The position numbers and the translations under genes are program-made. The notes beneath the pieces were generated by a model. It saw only the letters and a program-made list of their open reading frames with translations, was not told where the DNA came from and ran no database searches. Positions 1 through 12,552 of a stretch of 64,000 nt of DNA are shown piece by piece (position 1 is the stretch's first letter; every line of letters begins with the position of its first letter). This DNA is from Lasiodiplodia sp. COLG20 (lineage: Eukaryota > Ascomycota > Dothideomycetes > Botryosphaeriales > Botryosphaeriaceae), in the NCBI GenBank assembly GCA_009801085.1, contig VNWV01000008.1, positions 1-64,000 of the forward strand, in the 5' to 3' direction.

Positions 1-3000
1 TTTTACGCAGACTAGCCGGTGACATCAGTCAGCATCGGGCCGTGTTTGTCTGAAAGACAACTCAGCATTCCCCCCTCTCAAAAGAGGGTCTTTCGCGCCG
101 GCGTTCCGATGTTCCCCCTTCACTCAGCCTCGTCCGTAGGTACCATCCAAGGCTGCTTCTAGTGCTTGACCGGAAAACCAGCGGCAGGTTTTCCAAGTCA
201 AGCGCAGGCAGCTGCTCTCATGACTCTGTGCGCGTGTCTGCCTGCGATAATGACGGAGCGGCCAATGCCGTGCTGTCAAATCTTCCACAGGTGACTGTCT
301 ATGGCAGGTTCACGTCCAGGAGAGGCTCCCTCCCTCTCTGATCAGGTCGAGTCGCTTCTTCCCACCCTTGCACTACAGTTACCAGCGGGAAGGGCGCACA
401 GTGCACGGGGCAAATCTGACAGGTCTGCAACATGGACAGGCGGAGCCGCCGCCGCCGCTGGGGGACAACAAACCGGGATCAGAGTACGGGGGAGTACACA
501 CAGCCGGGGCCTGCTGCAAGTTACCCAGATTCTTTTACCCTTTTTTTCTTTCCACGTGCCCCTTTCCGGCGCAAAAGGCGGCGCTTTCTGCTCTGCTCTC
601 TCTCCTTGCGTTGGGGCAATTACTTTAAAAAGTGAGTACACGCAGATGTACGGCAGTTTCAATCTGATACATAGAAGAGACGTTCGGGTGCAGACTCCGG
701 CCACACCATCCCTGCACGAAAGGCGCAGGAAAGAAACGGGCGGCGGCGGGCCCAGAATCCCTCCTCTCTTTGCTGTCAAACGGTCCCCACAGGAAACGTT
801 ACGTCGAGCAGAGTTTTTTCTTGGCCCGCCGCGATCGACGACTTGCAACTTGCGGGCTTCTAGAGCGCCGCGCCCCCAACCCCCCGGACGCCGCTCCGTG
901 CTACCTACTGCTTTTTTGTTTCGAGCCATTCGTCGCCTTTTCCCCATCTCCACTCAGACAGCACACACAGCACACAGCACCTGCAACACGCAGCAAGAAG
1001 AGAGCTGATGAGCGGGCCGACGGGCTGCGCGCGCGCACACACAAACACATCACATCCATGCCCTCCAGTCACTTACGCCCTGCACGGAGGACGGGAGGAG
1101 GGAGAGTGGAGCGGGGGGAAGCATGCACGCCCGAGATTGGCTGATGGCACACAACACAGCGATCCTTGAGAAAACTACCAAAAAAAGAAAGGGGAAGCAA
1201 CAGCGCGCGGCGTTGCAGCAGCAGCCAACAACGCCCGCCGCCGCCGCCGCCGCCCCCCGCAGCACGCAGCAACAAGGCTCTGCCTCGGCGTTAAGCAACG
1301 GCACGACCGCAGCAAAGCAGATATGTAGGGCATCCAGCCAGCCGTTTCTTGCCAAGAGGCTTACAGCAGCCCGCGGGCGTGTGCCATCAATCTCCACTTT
1401 GACAGGAGGAGGAGGAGGGAAACGCCTCGTGCAATCTGTAGTTCCCGCCTTCCCCACGTGCATGGTTGACGAGGTTCGATTGCTGCTCTCTGTCCGCTAT
1501 CGTTCTTCTTTCGTGCGTAGGGAAGAAGCTCTTTCCCTTTTCCCCTCACGGCCTCATCCGCTTCATCTATTTTACCTTCGATCTTGTTCATGTGTGTGTC
1601 TCCCCCCAACCAACCAGCCAGCCAACCGAAGGAATAAATCCTACTACTTTCTCTCCCGCCCTCTCGGCCTATGTATGTATATTGCTTACGGGGGCCCACG
1701 GACCACCTGCTTGCTTGCTTGCTGCAAATCTGCCTTGCTTTTCCAGTCGGCAACTTACGTCAAAACTTTTGACTTGCAGATAAATTCGCCATCGCTTTAC
1801 TTTTTTTTGGTTACTTCTCTAACTGATTGACCCCTTCGCTTATGTTTGCCTCCCCAATTATCGCCGAGGTTAAACGGATATACAGTGCATACGTTAAGGC
1901 CGAGAGAGTGTGAGAGGGGGGTGGCTGAATAGCCCGCGCGCTTCCTACGGATGATGCGGGCGTCTGTGCATTCACACACGTCCCCCTCGCCCAACATTCA
2001 AATTGTTCGGGGAAGGGGGAAGGGGAGAGAGGGTTCTGGGATCAGGGGGGGAAAGCATATGGTTCGACTAATGAGCGATTAGGTTTTCATCGTGAACGTT
2101 CACGGAGAGAAAGAGAGAAAGTATCGCCGCGGGTGATGTGCGCGAAAAAAGCGACAGGGAAAAAAACGAAGCATGCGGAAGAGGGGGAAGGATTCCTTGA
2201 GGCTTTGCTTTGCTTCCGCCTTCCTTCTTCCAAGAAGCCGTTGCGTACGATCCGATCCTCTCTCTGTTGCTGATTGGCGTGGCGCGACAGAAAGCAGTCA
2301 ACAACCGTTGCGCGAACATGTGTTCGCCCCGGGAGGATGTGTGGGATACACTTCCTTCACACACACACAACACACCCCTCCTCTCTCTGTCTCTGTCTCT
2401 CTCTCTCTCCGTCGCCCCCCGCGATTACGATTGCGCGCACGGAGCCAATCAAACCCAACCCACCTCCATACCCCCAATCCCATCACCCGTCCGTCATTTT
2501 CGTTCTTGCCTCGCCTGGCGCGCGCGATGCGTACGTGCGTCGTCAACCGCCACGCACGCACGTACGCACGACACGCACAGCACACACGAGGCACGCCGTT
2601 AGAACAAAAGTGAGACAAGCGACGGGAAGTCGTCGCCGCATTGGGGAAATGTCCCACCGTGATAGTGATCCGGCGGAGATGACGCGCATGAGGGAGACGG
2701 TCAGGTGATTGTGGCGTAGTGGGGGGAAGAGGGGTCCGGGAAGCAAAAAAAAGACTTAGGGCCTGGAACCGTGGGTGGGGGTAAGTAAGTGTTGGTGTTG
2801 TGGGAGAGAAGAGGGGTAGCAACAGTGTGAGCGGCAATCGTCCGATTGTGAATGGCTTTCTTGTGCGCGTACGACGGTGATGAGGGCGAGAGGAATTGAC
2901 GAATGGCGAGGCGCAGACACTCTGGCTCTCGGCTCGAGTCGGCATAGGTTTTCGTGAGCGGCTTTTTCTTCTTTATTACCTCGACACCATCATGACTATC

Positions 3001-3268
3001 ACCATCGGAATTCGCCTTGAAAGGGGCACGGTACCTAGAGGGCGTGTGTGTGACGTTCGCTTGGCAGTGTGGGCAACTGAAGCTCTTTTCCCTGGCTGTC
3101 TGGTTAGACGATTGTTCGCACCCTGTCGGCGGTTCAATAAGACAATGGTCAGAAGGAGGAAAACGAAAACCCATTTATAATATAGTACAAATCCGAGCCC
3201 GAGAAATTCATAACTCATCGGTATTGCCACCTTGGTATCAATCTACGCATTTCTTCCCCTAGTCTTCC
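1..3268. other. Gene-free, C/T-rich region
   Basis: No reading frame here resembles a known protein, and the open frames on both strands are low in complexity and overlap one another. The stretch contains long pyrimidine tracts, CA/AC and CT runs (about 2355-2415) and G-runs. It may be the distal end of a long leader or regulatory region for a gene outside the window, but nothing in it decides this. Confidence 0.6.
2355..2415. repeat. CA then CT low-complexity tract
   Basis: An AC-rich run is followed directly by a CT-rich run. This is simple sequence with no larger repeat unit. Confidence 0.8.
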
Positions 3269-4871
3269 TTAATAATCAAACCTCTCCGGCAGAACGACCG
3301 GGGCCACCAAGCTCCAAATGTAGATTCCATAGCACGCCCAAGCACTCAGGATCTTTGCCCAACTTGCCCAGTACGTGCGGCCAACCGCAACGAACCCATC
3401 ATTCTCAGCAGTAGGGTCGAAATTCATCGTCAGGAGCGTAGCGACCCAGGCCGTGGCCAGAAGGAAGATGATGTGGAAGAGCGAGTAGTTGTACTGCGTT
3501 GAGTTGCGCTCGTCATCGCGGGCATGGTTGCCGTCGTCCGACTCGTCGTCGGAATCGTCGTCCAGGGCGCTGGCGGGCAGGCTGCCGCTTTCGACGGCGG
3601 CGCGCAGAGCCGCCTGGCGCATTTCCCGCCGGCTCTCGGGCTGCTGGTCGACAAGGCCGTGCTCGTAGTCCTCGGTGGGAACACTGGAATAGGGATTGCC
3701 CTGGGCGCCAAGCGCCAGACCGTAGGTTGCGGCACGGGTGGTCGTGTAGGCAACCGTCACGAAAGTGACAATAGCTCCAATAACAACGCTGGCTCGTCTG
3801 GTGCCCCGTGCGCGGATAAGCGGGTTGCATTGGTGGTCGTCCGGCTCCATGCCGACGGCCGACATGGTCAAGTAGGTGCAGTAGATGGCGACCATGGCTG
3901 ACTGCGCCAGGCCTGCGCGAGGGTTGACATCCTGTACGATCGGATGGACGGAGATGATCGACGCTGCTAGGAGCAGAATCAAGTTGATCTGCGCTGATTA
4001 GCAGCAGTTCGTGCGCGAGACGGCGCAGCGTGGACTTACAGTGATAGCAGCCTGGTTCATGGAGCAGTTTCCGCGAGCAAAGAAGACGTACATGACAACC
4101 GTCATGGCAAGCGAAGCGACATACATGCAGGCGGTCGAGCCAATCAGCATCCAGGTCCACACCCTGGAGCCGGTGGTCTCGATCTTGTCCTGGCAGTACT
4201 CGGCCCAGTTGTGGGCCAAGTCAACCAGCAGAACAAGACCGAGCAACAGGAACAAAATGGCGCCGATGAGGGAGAGGTAGCTGCCCCAAGAGACAAAAAA
4301 GCCCTCCGGAATGAGGAAGCTGATGACAATGAGCCCCAGCCAGGCGATGATCTTGGGGCCCCAGTAGCCGTTTTGGATAGGCGCACGGCCGTCCTTGGAT
4401 GACCTAACGCCAAGCAAAATGATGGCCAAGATAGCGTGGAAGAAGCCCAACGCGAAGTTGATGCGATGCACAGCAACGTATCCGTAGCACTCGGTGCCGC
4501 CGCACTTGAAGTCCATGTAGTCTAGGGTGAGGTGCTGCAGCTTTTTGATGGCCCAGTCGGTGAGCATGATCCACGACACGATCGAGTTGACCAGCAAGAT
4601 GAGCGCGTAGGCGATGCGGGTGGCCATGCTGGGCGGCAGTCAGCGGCGGGACAGGCGCATGAGGGTCTAGACGGCAGTAGGCGCATACCTGTTCTGGCAC
4701 TTGCCGCAGGCGCTGCAAACGGCCGAGCATGTTGCGGCGCCGCAGCACGAGGCCGCGAAGGTGGCAAGCTGGGAAACGTCAGCGAAGCGCGCGCGACGCG
4801 CGGTGGAAGGGCGCACGTACGGTGCCCACACTGGGCAGGGCCAGGAAGGGGATGGAGAGCGCAGCTCCCAT
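3269..4871 (-). CDS. tms1: TMS1/Serinc family membrane protein
   Basis: Four exons (4871-4821, 4768-4689, 4628-4040, 3988-3269) give 479 aa, a normal length for fungal TMS1 (serine incorporator family). The N-terminus MGAALSIPFLALPSVGT, the Cys-rich segment CCGAATCSA and about ten hydrophobic segments are characteristic of the family. Family members are polytopic proteins of endomembranes and plasma membrane; a role in adding serine to phosphatidylserine and sphingolipids was proposed but is disputed. An acidic, Ser/Asp-rich loop (about residues 385-410) precedes the last two membrane segments, as in other fungal members. The first ATG is supported by the conserved N-terminal peptide. The gene is divergent from the MFS gene at 5305, with 433 bp between the starts. 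Confidence 0.93.
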
Positions 4872-5304
4872 GGTGGGCGAGGTTGGTGGTGATGGCGATG
4901 GCTAGAGGGCGGTGATGAGAGAGATGTTGTTACGCAACCATGCAGCGGAGACCCGAGTAGCCACGCGGGCTGTGGCTTGGCGGCGGCGCAGGGCTGCGGG
5001 CGGCACCAGCTTCCGAGCTCCAGTTATCTCCGCTGTCGCAAATAACGTCGCGATGGGCACTGGCTGGGGACGTGTACGTGTCAATCCCTCTCCCGCTCCT
5101 AAGGAGTATTCTACCTCCCATTCCGCCATGCCGCCCGCGACCCGCGCCTGAAACTCCCCGCAGAGCTATCTTCCGCCACGCTTCCTTATCACCCCCCCGC
5201 CGGCTTATCCTCCTGCCTCCACCGACCACGTCGCTCGCTTCAATGCTCCGTTGAGATAAACTCCCACAGGCCGCCCAGAGTCTTCCGGACCCGGACGACC
5301 CAAA
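4872..5304. promoter_or_regulatory. Divergent promoter, TMS1 / MFS
   Basis: This 433-bp interval separates two divergent starts. It is pyrimidine-rich near the MFS start. I see no clear TATA box. Confidence 0.5.
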
Positions 5305-7239
5305 ATGATTCACGATCCTGCCGACGAGCGCTTGCACCGCAAGACGCGCATCCTCTCCACCGTCGCCGCCGTCGTTATTGCCCTCGCTGCCGGAACCAAC
5401 GTGAGTCCGCCCATCCCGAGCCCACTCTTGCCTTTCTGACAGATTGCCAGTATGCCTACTCAGCGTGGGCGCCGCAATTCGCGGATAGGCTGCGGCTTAC
5501 CACGACCCAAAGCAACCTGATCGTAAGCGCCTCAGCTCTCCCACTCTGCGAACAGTTCCTAAGTAAGACAGGGTGCGGCGGGAAACATTGGCATGTATGC
5601 CACCGGCATTCCCGTGGGAATGCTGGTTGATAGCAAAGGCCCGCGCCCAGCCGCCTTCCTGGGTGCTGTGCTCTTGATTCTGGGATATTATCCTCTTCAG
5701 AAAGGTCTGTCGCCATGTCCGCATCTGCATGAGCGGTGGCTGATATTGCAGCAGCCTACGACCATGGTCCCGGCTACATGAGCGTCACCACAATGTCGTT
5801 TTGTTCTTTTTTGACCGGCGTTGGTAGCTCCTCGGCGTCGGGGGCTGGCCTGAAGACAGGTATGCCTTCTCGGATGCTGCAGGCGTCAATTGGTGCTGAC
5901 AACGTGCAGCCGCTCTCAGCTGGCCTCACCACCGCGGCACGGCCACCGCGTTTCCGCTGTCCGCCTTCGGGCTCAGCGCCTTCTTTTTTACCGGAATCTC
6001 TCGGATCGCCTTCCCCGGAGATACTTCCAGCTTCCTTCTTCTCCTCTCATTTGCTACCTTTGGCATGGTTTTCGTCGGTGCTTTTTTCCTGCGCATTGTC
6101 TCTGGATCAGCATCGTATTCGGCTCTCCCGGTCAGCGAGGCTCGCCCGGAACAGCACCATCTCCACCGCACCAAGTCAAGGAGCAGCGTTTCTAGCAACA
6201 AGAGCTATTATGAGGATGCAGGTAAGCAGAATCATTCATTTGTTCGTCCACGAGATTTGCTCGAGGGCAGCTGCCGACCCAACGCTGCACAGAGAACGAG
6301 GTGCCCGATGCGCCAAACAACGAGGCATCCGAATCCTCCTCCCTCATTTCTGAACCGGGCGACATACCACCACCGAAAACCACCAGTCATGATGATGGAC
6401 ACCACTCACATCGACCAGATATTTCAGGCGTTCGTTTGATCCGCACCTTGGAGTGCTGGCAGCTCTTTACCGTTCTCGGTCTGCTAACAGGAATTGGTTT
6501 GATGACTATCAAGTAAGTTGCCTAAGAAGCCCGTTAGTGAGTTCATGAATGCTGATTATTTTATAGCAACATTGGTCACGATGTAAGCTTTCCCTACACG
6601 CGAAAAGTGCCTCACTGATACTAATTATTTGCCAAGGCGCAAGCACTGTGGTCTCATTACGATGACAGCGTCTCTAAGGGCTTCATTGGAGCACAACAGC
6701 TCGCCCAGGTTTCCATAATTTCCATCGGATCGTTCCTCGGCCGCCTTGCGTCTGGAATCGGCTCTGACGGGCTCGTTAAGAAGCTGAACATGTCGCGTTT
6801 CTGGTGCCTCGTCGTGTCTGCGCTCATCTTCACCCTGGCCCAGTTCGCGGCCATGAAGGTCGAGAACCCGACGCACCTGTGGATCGTGTCGGGCCTCACG
6901 GGACTGGGCTACGGCGCGCTGTTCGGCGTGTTCCCGTCCATCGTCGCCGATGCCTTTGGCGTGCACGTCATGACGCAGAATTGGGGCTTCATGACGCTGT
7001 CGCCCGTTATCAGCGGCAACGTCTTCAACCTCTGCTACGGCAGCATCTTCGACGCCCACAGCACCCCCATGGACGGCGGCGACCGCGAGTGCACCGAGGG
7101 CCTGACCTGCTATAGGTCGGCGTACGGCATCACGTTCGTGTCGAGCATAATAGGCGTCTGTCTGATCTTCTGGACCATGAGCCACGAACGTGCCGTCAAG
7201 CGGAAAGAAATGGAGGAGCGGAACTCGCACAATGCTTAG
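5305..7239 (+). CDS. Nodulin-like MFS transporter
   Basis: Eight exons (5305-5400, 5451-5522, 5572-5704, 5752-5859, 5910-6221, 6293-6512, 6567-6582, 6637-7239) give 463 aa. It is an MFS protein of the nodulin-like/monocarboxylate-type group that includes yeast YMR155W; substrates of this group are largely unknown. Segments such as SWPHHRGTATAFPLSAFGLS (first half) and NIGHDAQALWSHYDD followed by SKGFIGAQQLAQ (second half) are typical. The protein has two blocks of six membrane segments separated by a Ser/His-rich cytoplasmic loop. Exon 7 is only 16 nt and encodes the end of the TINNIGHD segment. The start is the first ATG, just after the divergent promoter. The exact substrate cannot be read from the sequence. 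Confidence 0.88.
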
Positions 7240-9535
7240 ATAGATGTAGTTACATTCATTGGGACAGGCGGATCAGCTCCTGAATTGCTCTTGTTGAAGC
7301 GCATTGGAAACTGGCGTATTTTAAATCTGCCTTTAAGCCATTGCTTCGTATTGCTTTTCTGCTGGATCTTTGCACGAATTTACAGGCGTGTGGCTGGGGT
7401 ATGGCGGCTTTTTCTCGTCCATTCGTTGAGCTTTTCTTTCACTTTCATCTTTTCCCTAAGGGAGTCAATTGGAGTCATAGTTTACAGGATTGGTTTCGTC
7501 TATCTCCTTCCTTTTTTGTATCATCTTTACTTGTAGTCTTTCATATTAACCTCTTTTTCATTAGATGGGTATTCTAGACGGGGTAAGGATGTTTATGTGA
7601 CATCGGGTCGTACTAGAGGAAGAGAGAGAAATTGTCAGCCTGACACTAACTGATCGCTGCTATCCGAGACGTACATTCTTCTTACATTTCCATCCGTTTC
7701 AGGGTGGGGTAAAGGATCTAGCTCCGCATGTATGATGTGACACGGACGAAAAAGCAGAAGGAGATGGTGTGGTGGGGAGAAGAAGCATTGTCCATTGTTG
7801 CTTTGCATTTTTCTTTCTGCTTGCTCGCTCGCTTTCAGCAGTCTTGTCTGATGCAACTCCCTTCCTTCGTTCCTTCCTGCCTGCCTACCTGCCCACTTGC
7901 TGCCTGAATGCTGTGCGTGTGTATCCATCCGTTCATGCTGTCTCGCAAGGCATGTGGCGTTTTGAGACATTGGACTCAAAGTCTTGCATCGTTCGGAGCC
8001 GGCAGAGGGGGTACAAACACACCCACACACGACTCTCGCACACGGCACGCCGGGCCAGGAGGGGAACGGAAGAGGCGGCAGCATGGATGGATGGGGAAGA
8101 AAGGGAGGGGAGGGCGGCGGCGGTTACCCACTTGCTGCTACTGCTGCTGCTTCTGTCTACTTACTACCGAAGGTATGGGCTGAGAGCTGCTGCCCGCGTC
8201 CGGCCGAGGCGAGACACTGTCGCACTTCTGACAGCCCTCAGCGTGCTGTACGACACGCACAGTTCGTTCGGCGGCCGCCGGTCAGACGCTGGCGGCTGTT
8301 GGGTGGTAGGCGTGGTTGGTAAGTAGCCGCTCGCGGATTGGAGGGGAAAGGGGGGGTGGGTGAGGGAGGGGGAGAAGGAAGAGGAGGGAAGGGCAATGAA
8401 AGTTTTCTGGTGTATCAGTAGCACCACCGCCCGGAGAGGGGGAAGAGGAAGAGGCTCTGGCTCTTTGACGCGTGGTTGGCTCCCCTCCTCCCCGCCGTGG
8501 AACAACTTGAGCCGGGTATTGCCATCGCTTGCCTCGTTGTCATGCTTGGGGCAAGGGAGAGCGGTGCGGAGAAGAGGGCTTTGGCTTACATACGATCTAG
8601 GTGACATGGAGCCAGATGGGAAGGTGGAGCCTCAGGCGGGCGTTCCCATCCCCACCCCTCCCTTTGTTCACGGAGCCTTTTTTGGGTGGCGGGCTTTGAT
8701 CGCCGCCGCGGTGGGGACTTCCGGCCATGGGAGGAGCATCGCTGGGAGGCTGGGTTGTTGGAATTCCGAATACGTGCGGCGCCCGGGCTCTGGCGTTACA
8801 GCCGCGTATTGTAATGTTTTTCTGCAATGTCCACTCTTCAGGGGGGTGGACGTGCTTTCTGTGACTGAGGCTGTAACAGTGGCGGCGCAGGTTTGTGGTG
8901 TTTTTTCTGCCGGGGAGCGAGAGAGATTGCGAGGCCTTTGCAGATCTCTCTTTGGACACTGACGATCCTCCGAGCCGCAGATACGCGCATCACACAGGCC
9001 TGAGTGGAGAAGACAGCAGCAGTCTTCGAATTTGGATCGACAGGTGAAAAGACACCGTCAGGACAAGCGCTCAACTTGAAACGGCTACGCAATCGGCCAA
9101 CAATTGGTCCCCCGGCAAGCTCTTCGCAACCCGGACGGATCTGTGTGCTTTCAAACAACAAATTGGTCGATTAGATGCGTACTGCTTCATATAAATGCGC
9201 ATTGCGGTGAGATAGACTGGTGTTTTCATATGCGGCGGCTTAGCAAAATCAATTGGAGCCGCGAGACTCCCGCCGCCAAAATGAGTCTTTGCTCTTGTTT
9301 AAATCACTTTCGAAAAGACCACCACTGTGAAAAGCTTTGCTAAGTGTGCGAAACATCGGTGGTGTTGCGGAGGGTTGCTGTATCACGTCATCACCGGCAA
9401 CGACTTTCGACAGCGATGCGGTGTAGAAAGCCGTTGGCTTCCGCCAGAGTGTCTCTCTCCACCGCAACCGTCAACAAAACCCCACCTTCACCACAGGGTC
9501 GTACACCTCCCATCAACACCCCCCTCGACGCGCCA
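7240..9535. other. Gene-free region before IMP2
   Basis: About 2.3 kb with no recognisable protein. It contains T-rich and C/T-rich stretches, CA repeats near 8010-8050 and G/A-rich tracts near 8340-8400. Open frames occur on both strands but have low-complexity composition and no domain. Part may be the 3' UTR of the MFS gene and the leader of IMP2. Confidence 0.55.
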
Positions 9536-10209
9536 ATGGCGGCGCCCTTTTTCTCGCGCCTCTCGCGCCTCCGACCGTGGGTCCCCTTCGTGCGCAAGTA
9601 CACCTACTACACGGCGGCGGGCGTGGCGGCCATCGCGTTCCTGCACGACCACGTCTACGAGGTGACGGGCGTCGAGGGCGAGTCGATGGCGCCGACGCTG
9701 TCGCCGCGGTACCACGACGCCGGCGAGCTGGACCAGGTCTTTTTCAACCGCCTCGTCCCGCCGCAGCTGCTGCGCCGCGGCGACATCATCAGCTTCCGCG
9801 CGCCCAACCGCCCCGAGCAGGTCAGCGTCAAGCGCCTCGTCGCGCTGCCCGGCGACACGGTCATCACGCGCGGCCGGTACCCGTTCAGGAAGGTCACCGT
9901 GCCGTACAACCACGTCTGGGTTGAGGGCGACAATTGGAGACGCACCGTCGACAGCAACGACTTTGGGCCGGTGAGTCAGGCGCGGCTGATATATGCCAAT
10001 TGCTGTGAAAAACGGCATGGAGCTGCCTGCTGATTGTTGCTTTTTTGCTTCAGCTCCCAATGGGCCTGATCAATGGCCGTGCCGAGTATGTCGTTCTGCC
10101 TCTGAGCCGGATGGGAAAGGTATCGGATCTCAACGTCAACTTCAAAACGTACTCGAGGGTCATTCCGGCAAAGTTCCCTGCACGACTGCCAGATGAGTAT
10201 GCTGACTAA
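9536..10209 (+). CDS. imp2: Mitochondrial inner membrane protease subunit 2
   Basis: Two exons (9536-9970, 10054-10209) give 196 aa, close to the usual length of Imp2. It is a type I signal-peptidase-like protease that cleaves sorting signals of intermembrane-space proteins. A hydrophobic segment (about residues 20-38) precedes the nucleophile motif GVEGESMAPT, with Ser near residue 45. The general-base Lys lies in VSVKRLVALPGD, and the C-terminal signature DSNDFGP-LPMGLINGRAEY spans the intron. I chose the ATG at 9536. An in-frame ATG at 9416 would add 40 residues rich in Arg, Ser and Thr that could act as a matrix-targeting sequence, so the start is not certain. Confidence 0.92.
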
Positions 10210-10839
10210 GGATCCGACACCGGCTCAATTGGGCTTGTAACCATGAGTTTACATGGTTTGTCTCAATTACGAGACTAATGCTACCTGCGTTCATCCAAGG
10301 CGCTTTGGCATCGACCATGGTAGAGAGGCTGAGTGCGCTCCATCCTTCTTGGCACCGCCAAGTCTGCATGGGTGATAGTCCTCATGTCTACGGGGATGTT
10401 GCGCCGGAGCACTCGTCTCCGTGTCAAAACTCACCTTGACCCTTGCATTATAGTCAACCGTGAAGCCAGAGCATCTGGACGTTTTGAAATTAGCTAACGA
10501 GTGGACAATTCGTCTCAACTCGAATTGCTGATTGAACGGTACGTATCAGTGCTCTCTTTTGCATTGGTATAAAATGCCCTTAAATATCTACATGCAGCGT
10601 GATGAAGCAAACGTACGAATAGAACCCGTGTCCGCTGAGTTCACTGAAACGGTGCGGAAAACAACGGCTCCCTCTTCTGAAATTGCTCTTGATCTTTGTC
10701 TTTTAGCGATTGCAACTTACTGGTCCACTGAAAGGGCTAATGTTGGTTTCAGATGCAGATTTGATCCACATACGGATTGCTTAGACCTGTTGTTGCAGGT
10801 CACCACATCATCATGTGGCTTGATCCGACTCAGAAAAAA
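10210..10839. other. Convergent intergenic region
   Basis: This 630-bp interval lies between the 3' ends of IMP2 and the dehydrogenase gene. I see no gene or repeat in it. Confidence 0.6.
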
Positions 10840-12052
10840 TTATGCCTTTCCGATCTTTTCAATCTCGGCACATACAGCCTCAGTGACTTCCTTGGTGTTG
10901 CTAGAACCTCCTAGGTCTTTCGTCCTAATACCAGCTCCAGTCACGTTTTCAATAGCCTTCATCAGACTATCGGCAGCAGCTTCTTGGCCTAGCCATCGTA
11001 CCATCTCGGCAGCACTCCAGAATGCTCCGACTGGGTTGGCGATGCCCTTGCCAGCAATGTCAGGCGCACTGCCGTGGATGGGCTCGAACATGCTGGGATT
11101 CTTCCTGGTAGGGTCGAGGTTGCTGGAAGGCGCAATGCCGATGCTGCCTGACAGGGCGGCGGCCAGGTCGGTCAAGATGTCGGCGTGCAGGTTCGTAGCC
11201 ACAATGGTATCCAGCGACGTCGGGTTCAGGACCATGCGGACGGTCATGGCATCGACCAGCATCTTGTCCGTCTCGACGTCGGGATACTCCTTCTTGATGT
11301 CGAAGAAGATCTTGTCCCAGAGCACCATGCCGTGGCGCTGGGCGTTGCTCTTGGTGACCATGGTGAGCTTCTTGCGGGGCCGGCTGCGGGCCGTCTCGAA
11401 GGCGAAGCGCATGATGCGCTCGACGCCCACCTGGGTGAAGATGGAGACCTCGGTGGCGATGGCGTGGCCGGAATGCTCGTGAGACGTGCCGCCTTGGCCC
11501 GAGTACTCGCCCTCGCTGTTCTCGCGGACGAAGACCCAGTCCAGGTCCTCGCGCTTGCAGTTGGCGAGGGGCGAGGTGGTGCCGGGGAGGATGTGGTTGG
11601 GCCTCAGGTTGACATACTGGTTCAAGGCCTTGCGGATGGGGAGGATGAGATTCCAGAGCGAGATGTGGTCAGGCACGTCTGCAGCAGCAAGGTTAGCATT
11701 TGTTGGGTATGCAGATGGGGCTCACTGACCGGGAGAGCCGACGGCGCCGAAGTAGATGGCGTCGTACTTCTTCAGCTGCTCCAGGCCATCTTCAGGCATG
11801 TACCAGCCGCGCTTGAGGTAATTGTTGCTGCTCCAATCGAACTCGGTGAAGTCAAAGTGAAAGGATCGGTGGACGTCGGAGAGCTTCTTCAGCACCTGCA
11901 CGGCGGCCTCGGTGATCTCCGTGCCGATTCCGTCACCTGAAGAAGCGTCATCATCAGTTGGGCGCATGGGGCACATGGTGGAGTATGTACGTACCGGGGA
12001 TGGAGGCGATGCGGTACAGACGCTCGGTCTGGGCGATGTGGCTCGGCGACAT
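10840..12052 (-). CDS. D-malate/tartrate-type dehydrogenase
   Basis: Three exons (12052-11995, 11936-11730, 11678-10840) give 367 aa. It belongs to the isocitrate/isopropylmalate dehydrogenase fold. The N-terminal nucleotide motif IPGDGIGTE, the segment FDWSSNNYLKRGWYMPEDGL, the motif FGAVGSPDVPDHISLW and the metal/NAD region ending EPIHGSAPDIAGKGIANPVG match the D-malate/tartrate dehydrogenase branch rather than LeuB. The expected reaction is NAD-dependent oxidative decarboxylation of D-malate or oxidation of tartrate, usually in the cytosol, helped by a divalent metal. The exact substrate is inferred from subfamily likeness. The start ATG precedes a peptide typical of the group (SPSHIAQTERLYRIASIPG). 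It is divergent from het-c2. Confidence 0.9.
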
Positions 12053-12552
12053 GGCGTATATTAAGGGATGTGGGCAAAACACAATGTGAGATTGCGATGG
12101 AGCAGCAGCGAAGCAGCTCTATTTATGACGTGCGGAGAGGGAGCTCGTCGTCGAGTAACTTTGAACCGACGGCGGGGCGATGCGGCTCAAAGATGAGCCG
12201 CGGCAACACTAGGCGGGGCCTACTTCCTCAATTGCCATTTGCACACATGGTCCATTGCTGCTGCTGCTTTTGCTGGAAGGCAATGGTCGTCAGCTCAAAC
12301 GAGTGGATGGGGCGATCGGCACGATGCGCTTGTTTCGCGGCACGGCGATGGTCGCGCCCCGCGTCATGCCGCCCCACCAGGGTCTCCATTCACCGCTGGC
12401 CCAGCCGTAGCTAAAGCTAGGCCCGCGACGCCTGTAGACACATCGCCCCTCCCTGACTGCCCTAACTACGACTACTTCTCTCCTGCCGCTTCCCGTCCTC
12501 GACTCCATTCACACCAGCTCCAATTGCAAATCCAAGCAACCACACCGCCACC
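12053..12552. promoter_or_regulatory. Divergent promoter, dehydrogenase / het-c2
   Basis: This 500-bp interval separates two divergent starts. An AT-rich TATA-like patch (ATAAATAG on the minus strand, near 12118-12126) lies about 70 bp upstream of the dehydrogenase start. The het-c2 side is C/T-rich. Confidence 0.45.

Noticed and set aside
1465..1490. GGTTCGATT resembling a tRNA B-box
   Set aside because: No A-box or foldable acceptor stem is present at the right distance.
10532..11482. 316-residue open frame on the plus strand
   Set aside because: It is antisense to the third exon of the D-malate/tartrate-type dehydrogenase and lacks any motif.
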